From Rhizomys pruinosus (taxonomy: Eukaryota > Chordata > Mammalia > Rodentia > Spalacidae), in the NCBI GenBank assembly GCA_009823505.1, contig VZQC01004543.1, positions 191,925 to 255,924 of the forward strand: a DNA stretch of 64,000 bases, read 5' to 3'. The notes below the pieces were generated by a model, which saw nothing but the letters and a program-made list of their open reading frames with translations, had not been told where the DNA came from and ran no database searches. The position numbers were made by a program, and so were the translations under genes. Shown piece by piece: positions 22,677 to 35,157 of this stretch. Within the stretch, counting starts at the first letter, position 1. Each line of letters opens with the position of its first letter.

Positions 22677-24856
22677 TTTATACTTTGTAGGATGCTTTTT
22701 AAAATATACAGTGATATCAGTGATATGAATCAAGAAATGGAAATAACAGAGTAAGAATGATAAAGTATGGAGTGATTAGAGAGTAAGTAGAGAAAGAGAA
22801 TTGATAGGAGTAACTATCACTAAAGATTTTAGAAAAAGTCATATGTAAATCCACCACTATATACATTACATAAATTAATTCAAAGATTTACCTCATAACA
22901 GGAGGGCATGGCTCCTTCTAGACACCATAGCTAACCTAGTAAAAGCCCAACACCATAAATGAATTCCCACTTTGAAGCTGTGGAGCAGATGTCCCACTGA
23001 GCCTTAAACAATCCTAGCCATTGCCGTGGTCTTGACATTATGACCCTATGGCTGAAGAAACTACATATATGAACTACAGAAATAAGCAAGGATGAACAAA
23101 GACATTGCTGACTAAAAAATCTCATGTCTTCTAGCTAGTTTTCATAGTGCTGGAAGATCCTATGGAAGTTATGTAAAGAGAAAATCCATTTTACATAATT
23201 TTAAATTGAGTTACATCTCTGATTACTTTCTCAGTGTGTTTTAATTTATTGTGTACAAAGACACTCATTTTTGACAAGTGACCTGCCACTTATCTGACAG
23301 TGTTTATCTGCTCTAGGAATCTGTCTGTGGAGCATAAAGTGTCTGTAATGTGTAGAATTATATAATCTGCAAATAGAAACATTTTCCCTTCTTATTTTTA
23401 CCCACTTTATTCCTTCCCTTCTTTATTTTTATTTCTCTAACTTGGACATCAACATTATGCAGACTAGGAGTGGGAAATCTGGACTGCTTGTCTTGTTCCT
23501 TATCTAGTAGGAATGCTCTGACATTTTAGATTTAACATGACAGTGGCTGTAAATTTGTAGCTCACTCTTTTTGTTTTGTTATTTCCCCTGTATCCCTATA
23601 TTCTCCAGAATTTTACCATGAAGGGATAATTGATTTGGTCAATAGCGTTCATTGTGGCTATTGCTATGGTCATTTATTTTATTTCTTTGAGTATATTTAT
23701 GTGACAAAGTATGTTTATTTATTTTATATGTTGAGAACTCCCTGCATTACTAGAATGAATCAACCATGATAATGGTGAATCATTTTGGGGTATGTTCTTT
23801 AATTTTCTTTGCAATTATTAATTGCAAATGGTGTGCCTCTGTTTACAAGGAGTCTCTATAATTTTATTTTTCATTAGGTCTTGATTTGTTTTGATAGACT
23901 AGTACCAAATGAGATAAAATAGTCTAGTAGTGTTTCTTCATTTTTCAGTTTTACATAATAATTTGATTATATCATTTCTCAACACTCATCAGAAGAGAAT
24001 CATTCTGCAGTATATGGAAAACAACACAGGGATTAGCAGCTGGTCAGTGTGTAGCCCCTGAGATCAATGCTCATGTGTCATTCTGGAAGAGGGGACACTA
24101 TGTTTGTAAGGTCCAGAGTGAATAGAGATCTCCCATAAAAATTCTCTTGCTATATATGGTATTTGTGCAGGGTCCTCACTAGTCACAAGTACTCACCTTC
24201 CCCCTTGACAGCCAGAATTAGAGCTGTGATAGGGTGTTACAAGTGACCCTTGGAATGACTAATTCATGTAGAACATCAGTTTATTTCGTCAAGGACTTAG
24301 GTTTATATAGGATCAAATTATGAGCTTTTGAAAGCACATGAAAGGGGCAAGGATTCAAGAAAAAAAATAAAAACAGTAAAAACCTAAAACAGGTTTCCTT
24401 ATTACAGTGAAGTCAGGGGAAGCTTCTCTCAAAAGGCCTAGGTAAAGCAGATAAAATTGAAGGTCACTGACCAAGATATTTCTTCTTAAATAAAGGAGCC
24501 TAGTTTGCCCCCTTATGATTTGTTTGTATTCTGCCAGATAGGGTCCCTATGAGCTTGCTGTGTTCAGGTGCTCAACCCTATCTTGGTCACAAGCTGCTTC
24601 CCAAGGCAATTAATCTTAATCATCAAAAGAGAGTGTAATTTCACACATGGACACACAGTGTCTTAGACTGCATATAAAATATCTACACAAGTTCAAACCA
24701 GCCAAAATCCAGCAGGTGAGGGTCCTAGGAATTCCCTCTCCTGTATTTGAAGAATTGTAGAGGAGAGTGTGGGGGTCAACAATATAGAAAGAAATTAGTT
24801 GCATGAGAGAAATTCCCAGACAATGAAAAAGAATTCATAAAAATTAATGTGTGAAA

Positions 24857-26099
24857 GCCGATACCAATTTGGCCAAGGGACTTATGGGATAACTTTGTTC
24901 CTTGCCCTCAGAGGTCTACTAAGTCTTAGCTGACTATGCATGGGGGCCTATCTTGAAATGTCCTGCAAATCTGAGTCACCAGTCTTCCCATCACCATCTT
25001 GGAGATCCACTAATGGGACATTAGCCAGGGTCCAGTCTATAAAGAGGAAAGTCTGCTCATGCTTCAAAAAGGGAAGCCTGGTCTAGTAGGACCTGACTTT
25101 GTCTGTAAATAGATGGAACTGGTAAATGAAAAGCCAAAAGGAGCCAAGGGCTCCCTCCCCATCCCCCAAAACCTGAGGACCAGATCCTCAGCTGACCCTG
25201 AGAAAACAAAAACTTTGGTTAATTTGAACTAAAAGTGTGGCCTTAAGCGCCCAAAGAAAAGTATAACCAAAAATAAATAATTAGTAAGTCCTGAGAAATT
25301 GTACTTCAGGTATAAAACTTGAGATCTTAGTAAAAGGACATAAAGTAAAAAAAAAAAAAGCACCATTGTTTTGCCTGTATTACTGACAAGTACAGCTACC
25401 CTGTGGCTGCCACTGATTGTGCCATCCTTACAATACATGAGACAAAGCTTTTCAACCTTCCAATATGGACTGAAGACTCATGTCTCTCCAGGAATCCTCC
25501 AAACCTTCAGTGCCAGATGGGGACTACTGAGACATCCAGCTTGTGGACATAGCTACTACTGGGGTTTCAGCCTCTTCAGAGTATTGATTGCCATTGTTGA
25601 ACTACCCAGTACAGGAGACCAGTACAGAAGGATCAAGACAGGATATGGTGCTTAATGGACCTCATTTGGTGAACATGGGAAGGGAAACCCCAATGTGGAG
25701 CACAAGAGCAGGACTGATGGTGTTGGGCTTGCCAAGGAGGAGACTTCAAACATGACATCTTTCAACCTAATTAAAAAATAATATAAAAGAATGAAATCAT
25801 AAACTTAATATTCTAAAAGATACATGTGGCATGCATATATGCATATTTTGGTGTGATGCAGATTGGAAGGAACAAGAACAATGAAAAAAGACTGGGTCAA
25901 AGAACTGAATGAAGCAGTGAAATTCTGACCAAAGCAGTAAACTTTTGCATCGAAAATTTTAAAAGAGACTGAGAAAAAGATGAAAAAACATATTTGGCAG
26001 AATTTCTGGTGGGGTGGGGAGCAAGGAACAGGGAATGAGTCTAGACTGGATTGGAAATTTTATATGAAATGCACAAACTTCAATAAAAATTGGCTTTAA
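24857..26099 (+). mobile_element. 1.24-kb retrotransposed insertion with L1 3' tail
   Basis: Flanked by aatgtgtgaaa at 24846-24856 and 26100-26110. Unit A (about 8315) has the uninterrupted site. The last 240 bp are the L1 3' UTR-like tail ending caataaaaattggc. Its middle (25040-25330) resembles 51410-51860. It holds no coding motif. Confidence 0.75.
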
Positions 26100-26370
26100 A
26101 ATGTGTGAAATATAGATGTTACTAATTTGATGATCTTCTAGAATATTACACTAAAACAATGTAATTCTTGGATTATTTGGTCAGGAACTTAATTGCTGAT
26201 TCTATCTCATTGCTTATTATACATCTATTTAAATATTTTACTTCATCTGGGTTTAACTTCACTAGTTAATATGCACATCAAAATTCTTCCATGTGTTTTA
26301 GTTTTTTCAGCTTAGTAGAATATAGATTTAATAAGCATTTTTATTGATTTTTTAAGAATATGATAAAATG

Positions 26371-26633
26371 GGGGCTGGAGAGATGGCCTAGTGGTTAACA
26401 GCGCTGACCGAGCACCGACCGCTCCTTGCAGAGAACCCGGGTTTGATTCCCAGCACCCACATGGCGGCTGAGAACCGTCTGAAATTCCAATTCCAGGAGA
26501 ACTCCAGCTCCAGGGGAATCCTACACTCTCTTCTGACCTCTGCGGCATTGCACAACACGGGTGCACAAACTTGCATGCAGACAGTACATTCATACACATG
26601 CAGAAATAAATAAAATTAATAAAAAAATTTAAA
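26371..26633 (+). mobile_element. B2 SINE with 17-bp TSD
   Basis: Full B2 flanked by aagaatatgataaaatg at 26354-26370 and 26634-26650. The empty site is visible in unit A near 8562. It contains a small internal duplication of gcrctgaccgagcacc-type sequence in the head. Confidence 0.95.
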
Positions 26634-26814
26634 AAGAATATGATAAAATGTATTTTTATCCTTTTCTGATCCTGTCCCCTGTCTCATGCTATGGACACTA
26701 ACTTCCTGTTCACTCTTATAATGATTTCTCCAAAAACAGTTTGGTTGCCTAACTTTTTTGAGAGTGGATCTATCCTTTGGCGTCCAATCAAATAATGAGA
26801 TGCTAACATTTTTT

Positions 26815-26965
26815 TTAGTGAAATACTTTTATTGATGTTTTGTATATTTCACTCATCATTTGTCAGTCCAGTTTAGACACACTCCCATTTTCATGCTGCC
26901 CACCCCACCGAAATTCATGCATTCTGCCATACATGTCTTGCATTTTTCTCAGTCTTTTTATTTTT
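26815..26965 (-). mobile_element. L1 3'-tail fragment
   Basis: Reverse complement of the L1 3' UTR-like tail (starts tacttttattgatgttttgta and contains ttcatgcattctgcca). Confidence 0.65.
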
Positions 26966-28030
26966 TCAAAATTAATATTTTTATTATTGTTGGTGTGTGT
27001 GCCTATAGACACACATGCCACACTACACAAGTGAAGGTTAGAGGACAACTTTGTGGAGTTGGTTCTCTCCTTCCACCCTTACATGGGTTACAGGAATTGA
27101 ACTTGGATTGCCAGGCTTTTGCCATAACCATTTTGTACTATTAGCACCCCAGGCCAGCTTTTGAGACTCAGTTCTCTCCTTCTATCTTGCTAAGGCATGG
27201 TGTCTCTTATTTCTGCTGCTGTGAGTCACAATCCAGAATAGCTGGTCCACCCATTTTTGGGTGATTCTCATGTTACATCTCCCATTTTAATGTACTTGGA
27301 TTACAAGTGCAAGCCACTGCTACAAACTTTTACCTAGGACCTGGGGATAGAGGTTAGGTCATCAAGCTTGTGCAGTTTTTACCCACTGAATTATCCATGG
27401 GACTCAAGGGTACACTTTGGCAGAAAGAACTCAGCTATTTGCAGTTACAGCAGTTTCTTCTCTGTTGTCATCTGGAGATTGTCATCAGCTCCTGAATGCT
27501 GCTCTCAGTTTGTTGCCACATGGCCTCCCAACATAGGTAGCCCATCTGTGGCAGCTCACTTCTAAGGTGAAAGGGTCTCCAACAGGAAGGACACAGACAG
27601 CTAATGTAAACTGTTACCTCTGCCACATTTGAGTGACATGTCTAAACTCAAGGTGAGGTGAATCACTCTGCTATGATATCAGCAGGCAAGGTTAATGGGA
27701 GCCAACCTAGAGTCTGGCTACTACATCTGGTTTAAACAAAATATACATCTTTCTTGGAAAAATAAATCTAAAGGAATGCAGCTGAGAGGAGATCCATTGT
27801 AATCAGAACCTTGGATCCTTAAGGCTTTCCAGCTCACAGCCTGAGAGTAGTCTGGATTCTCACAGATATACTAAAAGGCTGACAGAACTCCAGTTATACA
27901 GAAACAATCTAGACAGCAGGAGAATGACAAATTAGTCTTTTCCCCTTCTTTTTAAGTTATTTCTTGAAAGATTTTTTTCACACCTTGGCTTCTGTCCCAT
28001 TAGAAGAATACAGTAGAATACTCCACATAA
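26966..28030. other. Noncoding intergenic DNA
   Basis: No gene. Around 26990-27170 an old reverse B2-like shape (tgtgtgtgcctatagac..., gaattgaacttgg) may be present but is too decayed to call. The rest is unrecognised. Confidence 0.4.
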
Positions 28031-28031
28031 G

Positions 28032-28165
28032 CCAGGCAGGATGGCACAGGCCTCTAATCCCAGTTCTTGGGAGGTAGAGGTAAAACTCTGTGAGCTCAAG
28101 GCCAGCCCTGGCTAAATATCCAGTTCCAGGCCAGGTATTACTAGAGAGAGACCATTCTCAAACTC
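28032..28165 (+). mobile_element. Old B1 SINE
   Basis: Diverged B1 (gccaggcaggatggcacaggc, cagttcttgggaggtagagg, gtgagctcaaggccagcc), with a degenerate 3' half. Confidence 0.7.
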
Positions 28166-28452
28166 CCTCCTCTCCCTCCCCCAGAAAGGCTCCATTTCAA
28201 AGCTGAAAGATACAGCCAGTTAATAATCCCAGAGCCCAAATTTAAGGAGAAAGAGGTGGAGTTTGGTAGTCTCCATATTGGGCATCAACATAGTTGGCCA
28301 GACAGGAAAGAAGCAAATATCTCTTGTGGCAGCTGTTACAATCTTCTGGGAGACCAATTCATAGGTCTAGAGGCTCCCAAAGTAGCAGAGAAGGGATTTC
28401 CAGGGCCTCCAAACCCTGCATTATCATTAGTTTACAGGGTTAATGCTTTTTT

Positions 28453-28668
28453 AAATTTAATTATTATTTTTATTTTATGTGTATGAGTGTATTCCTTGCA
28501 TGTATATAAGTGCACCATTGTCATGCAATACTCATGTATGTCAGACAGTATCACATCTCCTGAAAATAGATTTCTGGACACTTAGCTGTGGTGTGTGCTG
28601 GGAATTGAACCCAGGTTCTCTGGAAAAGCAGCCAGTGCTCTTAACCACTGAGCCATCTTTCCAAACCC
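28453..28668 (-). mobile_element. B2 SINE
   Basis: Reverse B2 ending cttaaccactgagccatcttt, moderately diverged. Confidence 0.85.
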
Positions 28669-28676
28669 ATCATGGT

Positions 28677-28767
28677 AAATATCTATATCTATATCTATAT
28701 CTATACCTATATCTATGTCATCTATCTATCTCTCTATATACATTATCTATAGATAGATAGATAGATA
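28677..28767. repeat. (TATC)n/(TAGA)n microsatellite
   Basis: Imperfect tetra- and hexanucleotide repeats; a tatc-rich half meets a taga half, so the right part can fold back on the left. It lies between two reverse B2 copies. Confidence 0.9.
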
Positions 28768-28973
28768 ATTTTATGTGTATGAATGTGTTGCCTGCACATA
28801 TGTAAGTGTACCTGTGTCATGCAATACCTGATGAGGTCAGAAGAGGGCGTCAGATCCCCTGGAACTGGAGTAAAAGCCCATTCTTAGCCACCATGTGGAT
28901 GCTGGGAAGTGAATCCAGATCATCTGGAGCAGTAGCCAGTGCTCTTAACCTTTGAGCCATCCCTCTAACCCCA
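28768..28973 (-). mobile_element. B2 SINE
   Basis: Second reverse B2 of the cluster, ending cttaacctttgagccatccct. Confidence 0.85.
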
Positions 28974-29282
28974 GCATAGTTATTGTGTTTAGCATGGCAC
29001 ATTATACCAAACACTGAAATCTTTGGAAAACCCACGGTATACTCCTGTGGGTCCCAGGCTTATCAGAATCACCAGACTTAGAACCTAAGTTTAGATTTGC
29101 CAAATCACGTTTTCTATAAAGACTGGGATATTTTGTGAAGCCAACCACTTTATGGGAGTCTAATGATCAACCCACTGTAGAAAGTATTGTTCTTGGCCTT
29201 TTCAAAACAGGATTATTATAGCATTTTCTAGCCTCAAAGCTACAGTTCCTTGATTTGGAATATAGACTTGTCAGTCTATTAT

Positions 29283-29284
29283 TG

Positions 29285-29324
<40 letters not shown>

Positions 29325-29465
29325 ATGTCACGTGTGTGTATGCATTCCTAGAGACCAAAGTAACTAAAGAGGCTATCAGGCAACTGATATGGATATTGGG
29401 AATAAACTCAGGTCTTCTGGAAGAGCAGCAAGCCCTCCTAACTTCTGAGCCATCATTCTAGCCCC
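29283..29465 (-). mobile_element. B2 SINE with (GT)n expansion
   Basis: Reverse B2; its tail-side GT stretch (29287-29321) is expanded to about 17 repeats, and its head ends ctgagccatcattctagcccc. Confidence 0.75.
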
Positions 29466-29605
29466 GATTTCTCAATCTAGATGACTATTTATCCTTATAA
29501 CTATATTATTGTATATTAGTCCTTTTTCTATCACTATTGTATAGCATTTCCTCTAAAATGAAAGATTCTTTCTTGGAGGAAGATTCATTAAGATTCAGGA
29601 AAGAG

Positions 29606-29758
29606 GGGCTGGAGAGATGGCTCAGTGGTTAGGAGCACTGACTGCTCTTGCAGAGGACTGGAGTTCAATTCCCAGCACCCACATGGTGGCTAAGACCCGT
29701 CTGAAACTCCAGTTACAGGGGAATCCAACACCCTCTTCTGACCTTCGCAGCATTAAAA
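29606..29758 (+). mobile_element. Truncated B2 SINE
   Basis: Starts ggggctggagagatggctcag and ends abruptly after ccttcgcagcattaaaaaac. Confidence 0.85.
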
Positions 29759-30346
29759 AACTTAAAAAATGATTCATGAAAGAAATTTACAAAGAACAGA
29801 AAATAAACAGAACTCATATTGCTCAGGAAGCTACTGAAATTTACCAAATTCAAAAGGCCTCATCCCCAAGGTTATTTAGGCAGCAGCAACTGTGGTGAGA
29901 AGAGACTCTCCTACCTCCCACCTGTGTGTAAATTGTGCACTGCATTCCAGGGAGGCAGCTTTCATAGTGCCAACCATGCTTGGGTGGGCTGTATTTGAGG
30001 CATCGAGGTTCCTGTAGCAATCACAATAAACTCAATGATTTACTAAGCTGGACGTGACTGGAATCATTTCTTTGGTCTATCTTTGATGCTCTAACTGTGG
30101 TGAAGAAACATTTGTTCATGATGTCCCCAGTTAAATTCTCACAGGAGTTGCTATTCTTGAGACTGCATAATTTAGAAGGAAAAGAAGTGTGTCTCCTGAT
30201 TCTGAAGGTTGGGATGTTGAAGGTCAAGTCCTGCATCTGGTAAAGTCTTCTCATTTGAAGAGGACTCTCCAGACTGCAGGCAGTAGAGGGTACCAGGTGG
30301 TGAGAGTATCCAGAAAGGAGAGTGCAAAGCACCAACCTATGTCATT
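29759..30346. other. Noncoding DNA left of the provirus
   Basis: No gene or repeat recognised; the flank immediately left of the LTR (cctatgtcatt) does not obviously match the right flank. Confidence 0.4.
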
Positions 30347-30903
30347 TGTAGTTGTCGCTGTTCAGTGTCTTTGAGTCATGCATGACCACATTCCACACGC
30401 TGTCCTTCCCTTCTTGGCTCAGGTCCAGGACTTGTCTCCTGCCTGCAGGCTGACAGTCTCTAGGCTTTGATCCTGCAAGAAGGGGTGAGGGAAAACCGCA
30501 GGAGATCACCCATGGAAAGCAGCAAACTCACACACACAGAGACCTGGGGAGGATAGGAACTCCCTTTATTTTCTGTCAGTGAGGTCTATATATTCAAGAC
30601 TACCGTGCTTTGGGCAAGGAAGTGGGGGGGCAGGTGGAAGGGAGGGGTGAGCCACCTTGGTTCTAATTGGGGGGCTGCAGAGCTCTGATTTGTGCAACAG
30701 GTAACTAGAGGTGTGACATTTTGCTCAATGCCTCAAGGGAAGGGGCCTGGGGCTTTGCAGAGATAAAGGAAGCAAGAATCATTGTAATATCCTGAATCTT
30801 CCTGCTACGGATAACGTTGAATGCCCACAGAGATATCAGATAACTGGAGATCTCCCAGGACAGGTCTTACAAGTTATAGCTTCAAGCCACACACAAAGTT
30901 TCA
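30347..30903 (-). repeat. 3' LTR of minus-strand class II provirus
   Basis: About 557 bp, matching 35475-36038 over its whole length. On the - strand it starts TGAAAC, carries an AATAAA signal (complement at 30565-30570) and a TATATAG box about 20 bp further upstream in provirus orientation. It is preceded on that strand by a purine-rich run serving as polypurine tract. Confidence 0.88.
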
Positions 30904-30944
30904 TTCCCAAAACCCATCCTTTGTTTTTTTAATTGAAATGGAGC

Positions 30945-32310
30945 AGTAATGTCAAGGTCCTCTAGGGAGTCCCCTGGAACTGCCTGGTATTGGACTAGAA
31001 CAGTCTTGGCTGAGACCTCAGTGAGTGTATTGATTCAGTTTTTTATAAACCGGAGGACACAGGGTGCAATAGTCAGGAGGACTCCTAGGGTAAAAATGGG
31101 TCCCAGTAAGGGAAGTAACCAGGTAATCAGGGGGTTGGAAAACCATGGGACAGAAACTTGTGGGGAGTATCTATCATGGAGTTCTTTCCTGAGATTTTTT
31201 AAATGTTTTAACATTTTGCTCTATAATACCAGACTCATTTAAATAAAAATCAACATTCCTCCCCCAGGAACATGAATGTTCCCCCATTTTCTGCAATCAG
31301 TAAGTCCAGGGCTCACCGGTTTTGCATCACCACCTTGGCCAGAGAAGTTATCTGTCTTTGGAGCAATTCAAGGCTATTTGTTGTGGACGCCATTGCCTCA
31401 TCAAGCTTATTTTTGAAGTCCGCTTCCATGTTCTAGACCTTTGGTAGGGCTCCACCAGATGTTCCCATCACTCTTGTGGAGAGAGTGATGCCTAGGCTGG
31501 CTAGAAGCAGGATGAATATTTCTCTCTTTCGATGGTCCAGGTCTGGTCACAGCATCCCAAGAAACTTCCTCCTTCTCATAAAGGAAGAGCGGAGGAGTGA
31601 TAATTACGGGCAAACAAATTCCAGAACCAGTAGCATTTGCACAGAGGGATGCAGTGCCATCACACCAGAGAAAGAATGGTGATTTGACACACAGTGTCCT
31701 GTCGAGAGGGACACTTCAGAGGCACCTGGGGTCTGGGGATGCTGGAGTTCTCACTAAACAAATAGGAAGTGTAGTGAGTCAGTCAAAGAGAGAAATGCCA
31801 TGAAACACCAGCTTTATCTCCTTGGGAGCAGATTCATGTAAGGAGGCGTTATAAGGAATGGCAGTGAAAAGAGGGTGTGTAAGGGATGCGTAGAAAAAAC
31901 ATTGGAAGACATTAGGATGGGTGGTGTAATTGAGGAGATCTCTGGCGTATTCAATGTACTGGGGCCATGTTACAGTGGACCGCAGCTTTCCTTCCATTTT
32001 GGACTCCTGTATCAGAATGTAGGATTGAGTGAGGATGGGTTGAGGAGCTAGAACAAACTGGTGAGAGATATGGATATCTGCCACAGGTTACCAGGTGTTG
32101 CTATAAGGGTAGAGTTTTCCCTGTACTCTAGCTCTCCAGCAGTCACTCCAGGGGTCCTGTATATTAATTTTAAACTGGATATTTTGGATGTGAAACAGGC
32201 TTCTTGGGCTGTGAACACTCTCCAATGCGCAAGACCAGAATCTGCAACCACCATATGTATCAGCTTCCAGAAACACTGTCCTTTGTTAAGATGGGTGAAG
32301 CAGATAAAGG
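30945..32310 (-). pseudogene. env: Degenerate env of type D/gamma-like class
   Basis: Envelope remnant of an old endogenous retrovirus, read 32310 to 30945 on the - strand. The surface part (32276-31780) is split among frames. The transmembrane part is clearer: a hydrophobic fusion-peptide-like stretch near 31500-31440, a heptad-repeat helix near 31390-31330, then a Q-N-R-x-A-L-D-L-L region at about 31325-31290. This last is the segment called immunosuppressive in gamma and type D envelopes. The following CX6CC disulfide motif is ruined: the first Cys is Phe and the last is a stop. A short cytoplasmic tail region (V-L-V-Q-Y-Q-A-V-P) precedes the LTR. Multiple stops and frameshifts make it nonfunctional. 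The type D assignment rests on these motifs. Confidence 0.75.
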
Positions 32311-32395
32311 GTGCCTGAGAGCTAGTGGTGGAATTGGGAAACAGTGATTGTGTTTGCCTTGTTGCAGCCTTGCAAAAGACAGTTGCTGGTTCCAG

Positions 32396-32960
32396 TTACC
32401 TGATTTCTTCCTTCCCAAGTTTCTCTGACAAAGAACTGATGAATCTGACATTTCTGGCTGGAATCCAAGTGGGTCTTGGACAATCCTGTGGGAAGATGCA
32501 ATCAAAGCCCCTCCCAGTTGTTAACAGTGGATCAGGTCCTATCCACTTATTGTCTAAGGGGGTCTTTCCATCTGACAAGTATTTGAGGAACAGTGCTTGG
32601 TGTCTGCCAATGTTTGACTATGGCTGGACACTTTGAATCCCCATAAATATTAAAGAAGTTTAGATTTGCCAATGCCATGGCCAGTTGGATGTTAGGAGGG
32701 TATTTCCCTGCCTTTTGTTTTAATAACTGACTTTTAAGGACCTGATGGGTCTGTTCTATGATGCCTTGTCCCTGTGGGTCATGAGGGTTAACTGTGTTAT
32801 GTGCAATATTCCATAATCGACAAAGTTATTTAAAGCGAGAGCTAGCGAATGCTGGCCCATTGTCCATTTTAATCTGTTTGGGAATGCCCATGGTAGCAAA
32901 GGTAGGAAGTAGGTGGGCAGTGAGGTCCTTGATATCTAAGGCTAGCTAGATATCTAAGGT
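32396..32960 (-). pseudogene. pol: Retroviral integrase remnant (central and C-terminal)
   Basis: Read on the - strand, about 32900-32690 carries the integrase catalytic-core signature M-D-N-G-P-A-F followed by the P-Q-G-Q-G-I-I-E block with its catalytic Glu. The segment 32578-32396 is the C-terminal DNA-binding domain (G-P-D-P-L-L, G-R-G, W-I-P-A-R-N-V-R). A stop follows the N-G-P-A-F region. The N-terminal HHCC zinc domain and the first catalytic Asp are missing, because the sequence joins directly to reverse transcriptase near 32935-32970. Confidence 0.85.
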
Positions 32961-32965
32961 GTTAG

Positions 32966-33625
32966 CTAGAATAGCAGAGGCAAGGAGGAGACCCCTCTGT
33001 GGTGACCCCCACATATGCATAGTTCTGTTAATGGCTCACAGTTCTTGTAATAGAAGCCAACATCCTTTTGCCTTTTTATGACAAACACAGGGGTGTTCAG
33101 GGGACTGTGGGATGGATGGATGTGTCCCAATGAAAATTGCTCCTTGACTAAGTCTTGGAGAACTTGTAATTTCTCCCCTGGTAAGGGCCATTGCTCAATC
33201 CACACTGGATCATCTGACTTCCAGTCCAGACAAGGGGGAGCATATTCTGTAGTGACCCTCAGGATTGGGGGTGCTTTTTGCTGAAATGATGGAGGCATTT
33301 TTCTGCCAGTTAAATGGTCTGTCTGGGCATGGTTGTTCTCATTTGGGGTGGCAATAACTACAACTAAAGCCTCCAAAATATCTCGCCCTAGCAGATTGAT
33401 ATTAGTGGGTGCTATTAATGGGTGAATCTGACACGTGTTTCCATCAGGGTCTTCCCAGGTGTAAACATTTTTAGTTATGTAAGACTGTGAGGACCTTCTT
33501 ATTCCTAGAAGTTTAGGTCCTGGAATCAAGGGCCAGTCAGGGGGTATTTCTTGCCATTTTATAATGGTTCTATCTGCCCCTGTATCTATCAAACATTTAA
33601 AAGAACTTCCCCCAATTTTAATCAT
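32966..33625 (-). pseudogene. pro-pol: Retroviral protease and N-terminal reverse transcriptase
   Basis: One open frame of 219 codons on the - strand. Residues 12-18 contain the aspartic protease active site (L-I-D-T-G-A-D), and residues 73-79 the L-L-G-R-D-I-L C-terminal motif. From about residue 120 it becomes the start of betaretrovirus-type RT (D-P-V-W-I-E-Q-W-P-L, G-H-I-H-P-S, N-T-P-V-F-V-I). It then shifts frame after the R-Q-K-D region and ends. Palm motifs including the catalytic YxDD and all of RNase H are absent, consistent with a large internal pol deletion. Pro and RT sharing one frame is unusual for a betaretrovirus and may result from an indel. Confidence 0.88.
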
Positions 33626-35157
33626 CAGTGTAGGATGTGAGCCTTCTGAAATAGGTGCTGCCCAGAGGGCACGAACTGACTCTTTTTCCCCCTTTTTTCC
33701 CTGGGCTAGGGGCTGCCTGTCTAGGAGTTTAAAGATGGCAATTTTTTACCCATCTTTATCATAGTTTGAGCAGCAATCTTTCCTCCAATGATATCATTTT
33801 TTACACTGGGGGCAGAGAACACATGGTGGGGGTTCAGAAGGCCCTCTGGGAGAGACTGGTGCTTTCAGGCACTGTGTTTTCCAATGACCTCTATCTCCAC
33901 AGTTAAAACATTTCTCATTTGTGGTGACAGCAGCTGCAAAGGCTTGAGCTAGGTAATTAGCTTTGTGGGAGGCTGTGCCCATGTCCTGAGTTGCCACTAT
34001 CCATCTGTCATAATGGTCATCTTTTAAGCCCTGGTACACTTGTTTGCATTCCGAATTCATTCTCTCCCAAACAATATTTTGAAGGAGTATCTCTCTGGCT
34101 GCAAAGTTGGGGATCCTTATCTCTAGACTGCTTTTAGTTCTTAAGATAAAGTCAGACAGGAGTTCCTCAGGTTTTTGCCTAGGAAATAATAAGGAGGAAC
34201 TTTCCTGGGATTCAGTGGGTGGTGTAATTCGATTCCAGGACTGTAGGGCACAAAGGTGGACCTGGTCAAAGTACCCTGGGGCCAGACCTGCCTGCTGCTT
34301 CCCTGTGCTAAAATCTCCTTCTCCAAAGAGCTGCTTGTAACCCCAGTCTATATTAGGCTGCCCTTGATTTTTCCAAACCTGTTAGAGACATTCGTCTCTC
34401 TACAGTGCTTCCCATTGTAAAAATTGTGGACCTGGAATTGAAGATCTACAGATATCTCTCCAGTCCTTCGGAGTGTTAAGAGAAGCACAAAAGCTCTGGA
34501 GAATGGACTTTGTCCATGGTGCCTGGACACCATCCTCTCTGACTGCTTGCCTGAGTTCTTTCAACTCACTTGCCTGGTACGGGTACCAGTTTAGAGGATG
34601 ACCCCGAGTCTAAGCTAAATTAATGGGGAACGCCTGTAATTGAATATCTCAGTTATCCCAAATCTGGCACAGTTTTTCTGTAGCAGAGAAGGAAGAGGTT
34701 GAGGGTGAATGTATTCCTGGCCCCTTGAGAGGGAGTGGCTGATAACTAGGGGAAAGGTTAAAGCTAGCCGCTTGGATGTTTTGATTATCCTGTTCTATTT
34801 TTACTGGGTCTGGAGCTTGGGGGCTTTCAGAGGGAATTTTATTGGGGTTCTCTAGGGGAATTTTAGCAGGTTCTTGAGAGGAGGGGGTCTGCAATTTAAT
34901 TTTGTTGTTTTCCTTTCCTGGAGTGGTTTGCTGAGAAAGCCCTAAGCATTGTCTCACTGTGACTAGTAGTGTTCTGTGCCACACGTGTCCAGGATTCTGA
35001 ATTCCCTAAGTCTTCAGAGGACATACATGGGTCAATATTGAGTCTCACTCCAAAAGGAGGCAGCATCCCACGTGGAAATTTTAACTCCTCAACTCTTAAG
35101 GAGTGTTTTTATTTTTTTAGCCTGTAGGTCTTTTTGGCATGTCTGGTTGTTACCCAT
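33626..35157 (-). pseudogene. gag: Retroviral gag remnant
   Basis: Reads 35157 to about 33700 on the - strand. The ATG at 35157 is followed by Gly, fitting a myristoylated matrix start, but a stop occurs after 22 codons. A Pro/Ser-rich region lies at 34984-34649. A capsid-like stretch at about 34330-34060 carries a degenerate major homology region near 34180-34130. Nucleocapsid has a first zinc knuckle of form CX2CX4HX4C (about 33917-33876) and a second one, near 33800-33760, with an internal stop. Two knuckles fit betaretroviruses. Several stops and frameshifts make it nonfunctional. Confidence 0.8.

Larger units (their letters stand above)
18850..26770 (+). repeat. Clan III IGHV duplication unit B
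   Basis: Matches unit A from the far 5' flank through 22740-24840 and 26110-26770, and unit C upstream of its V gene (for instance 19000-19260 with 39480-39750). Private changes are an inverted V fragment (19985-20250), loss of the 3' half of the V gene, a (TA)n tract, a 1.24-kb L1-type insertion (24857-26099) and a B2 (26371-26633). The rest, including 22580-24856, is noncoding shared DNA. Confidence 0.75.

Noticed and set aside
26371..26450. tRNA-like head of B2 elements as possible tRNA genes
   Set aside because: It is the pol III promoter part of SINEs, with no cloverleaf continuation.
28677..28767. Regular short repeats as a CRISPR-like array
   Set aside because: It is a simple microsatellite without spacers, in a mammalian genome.
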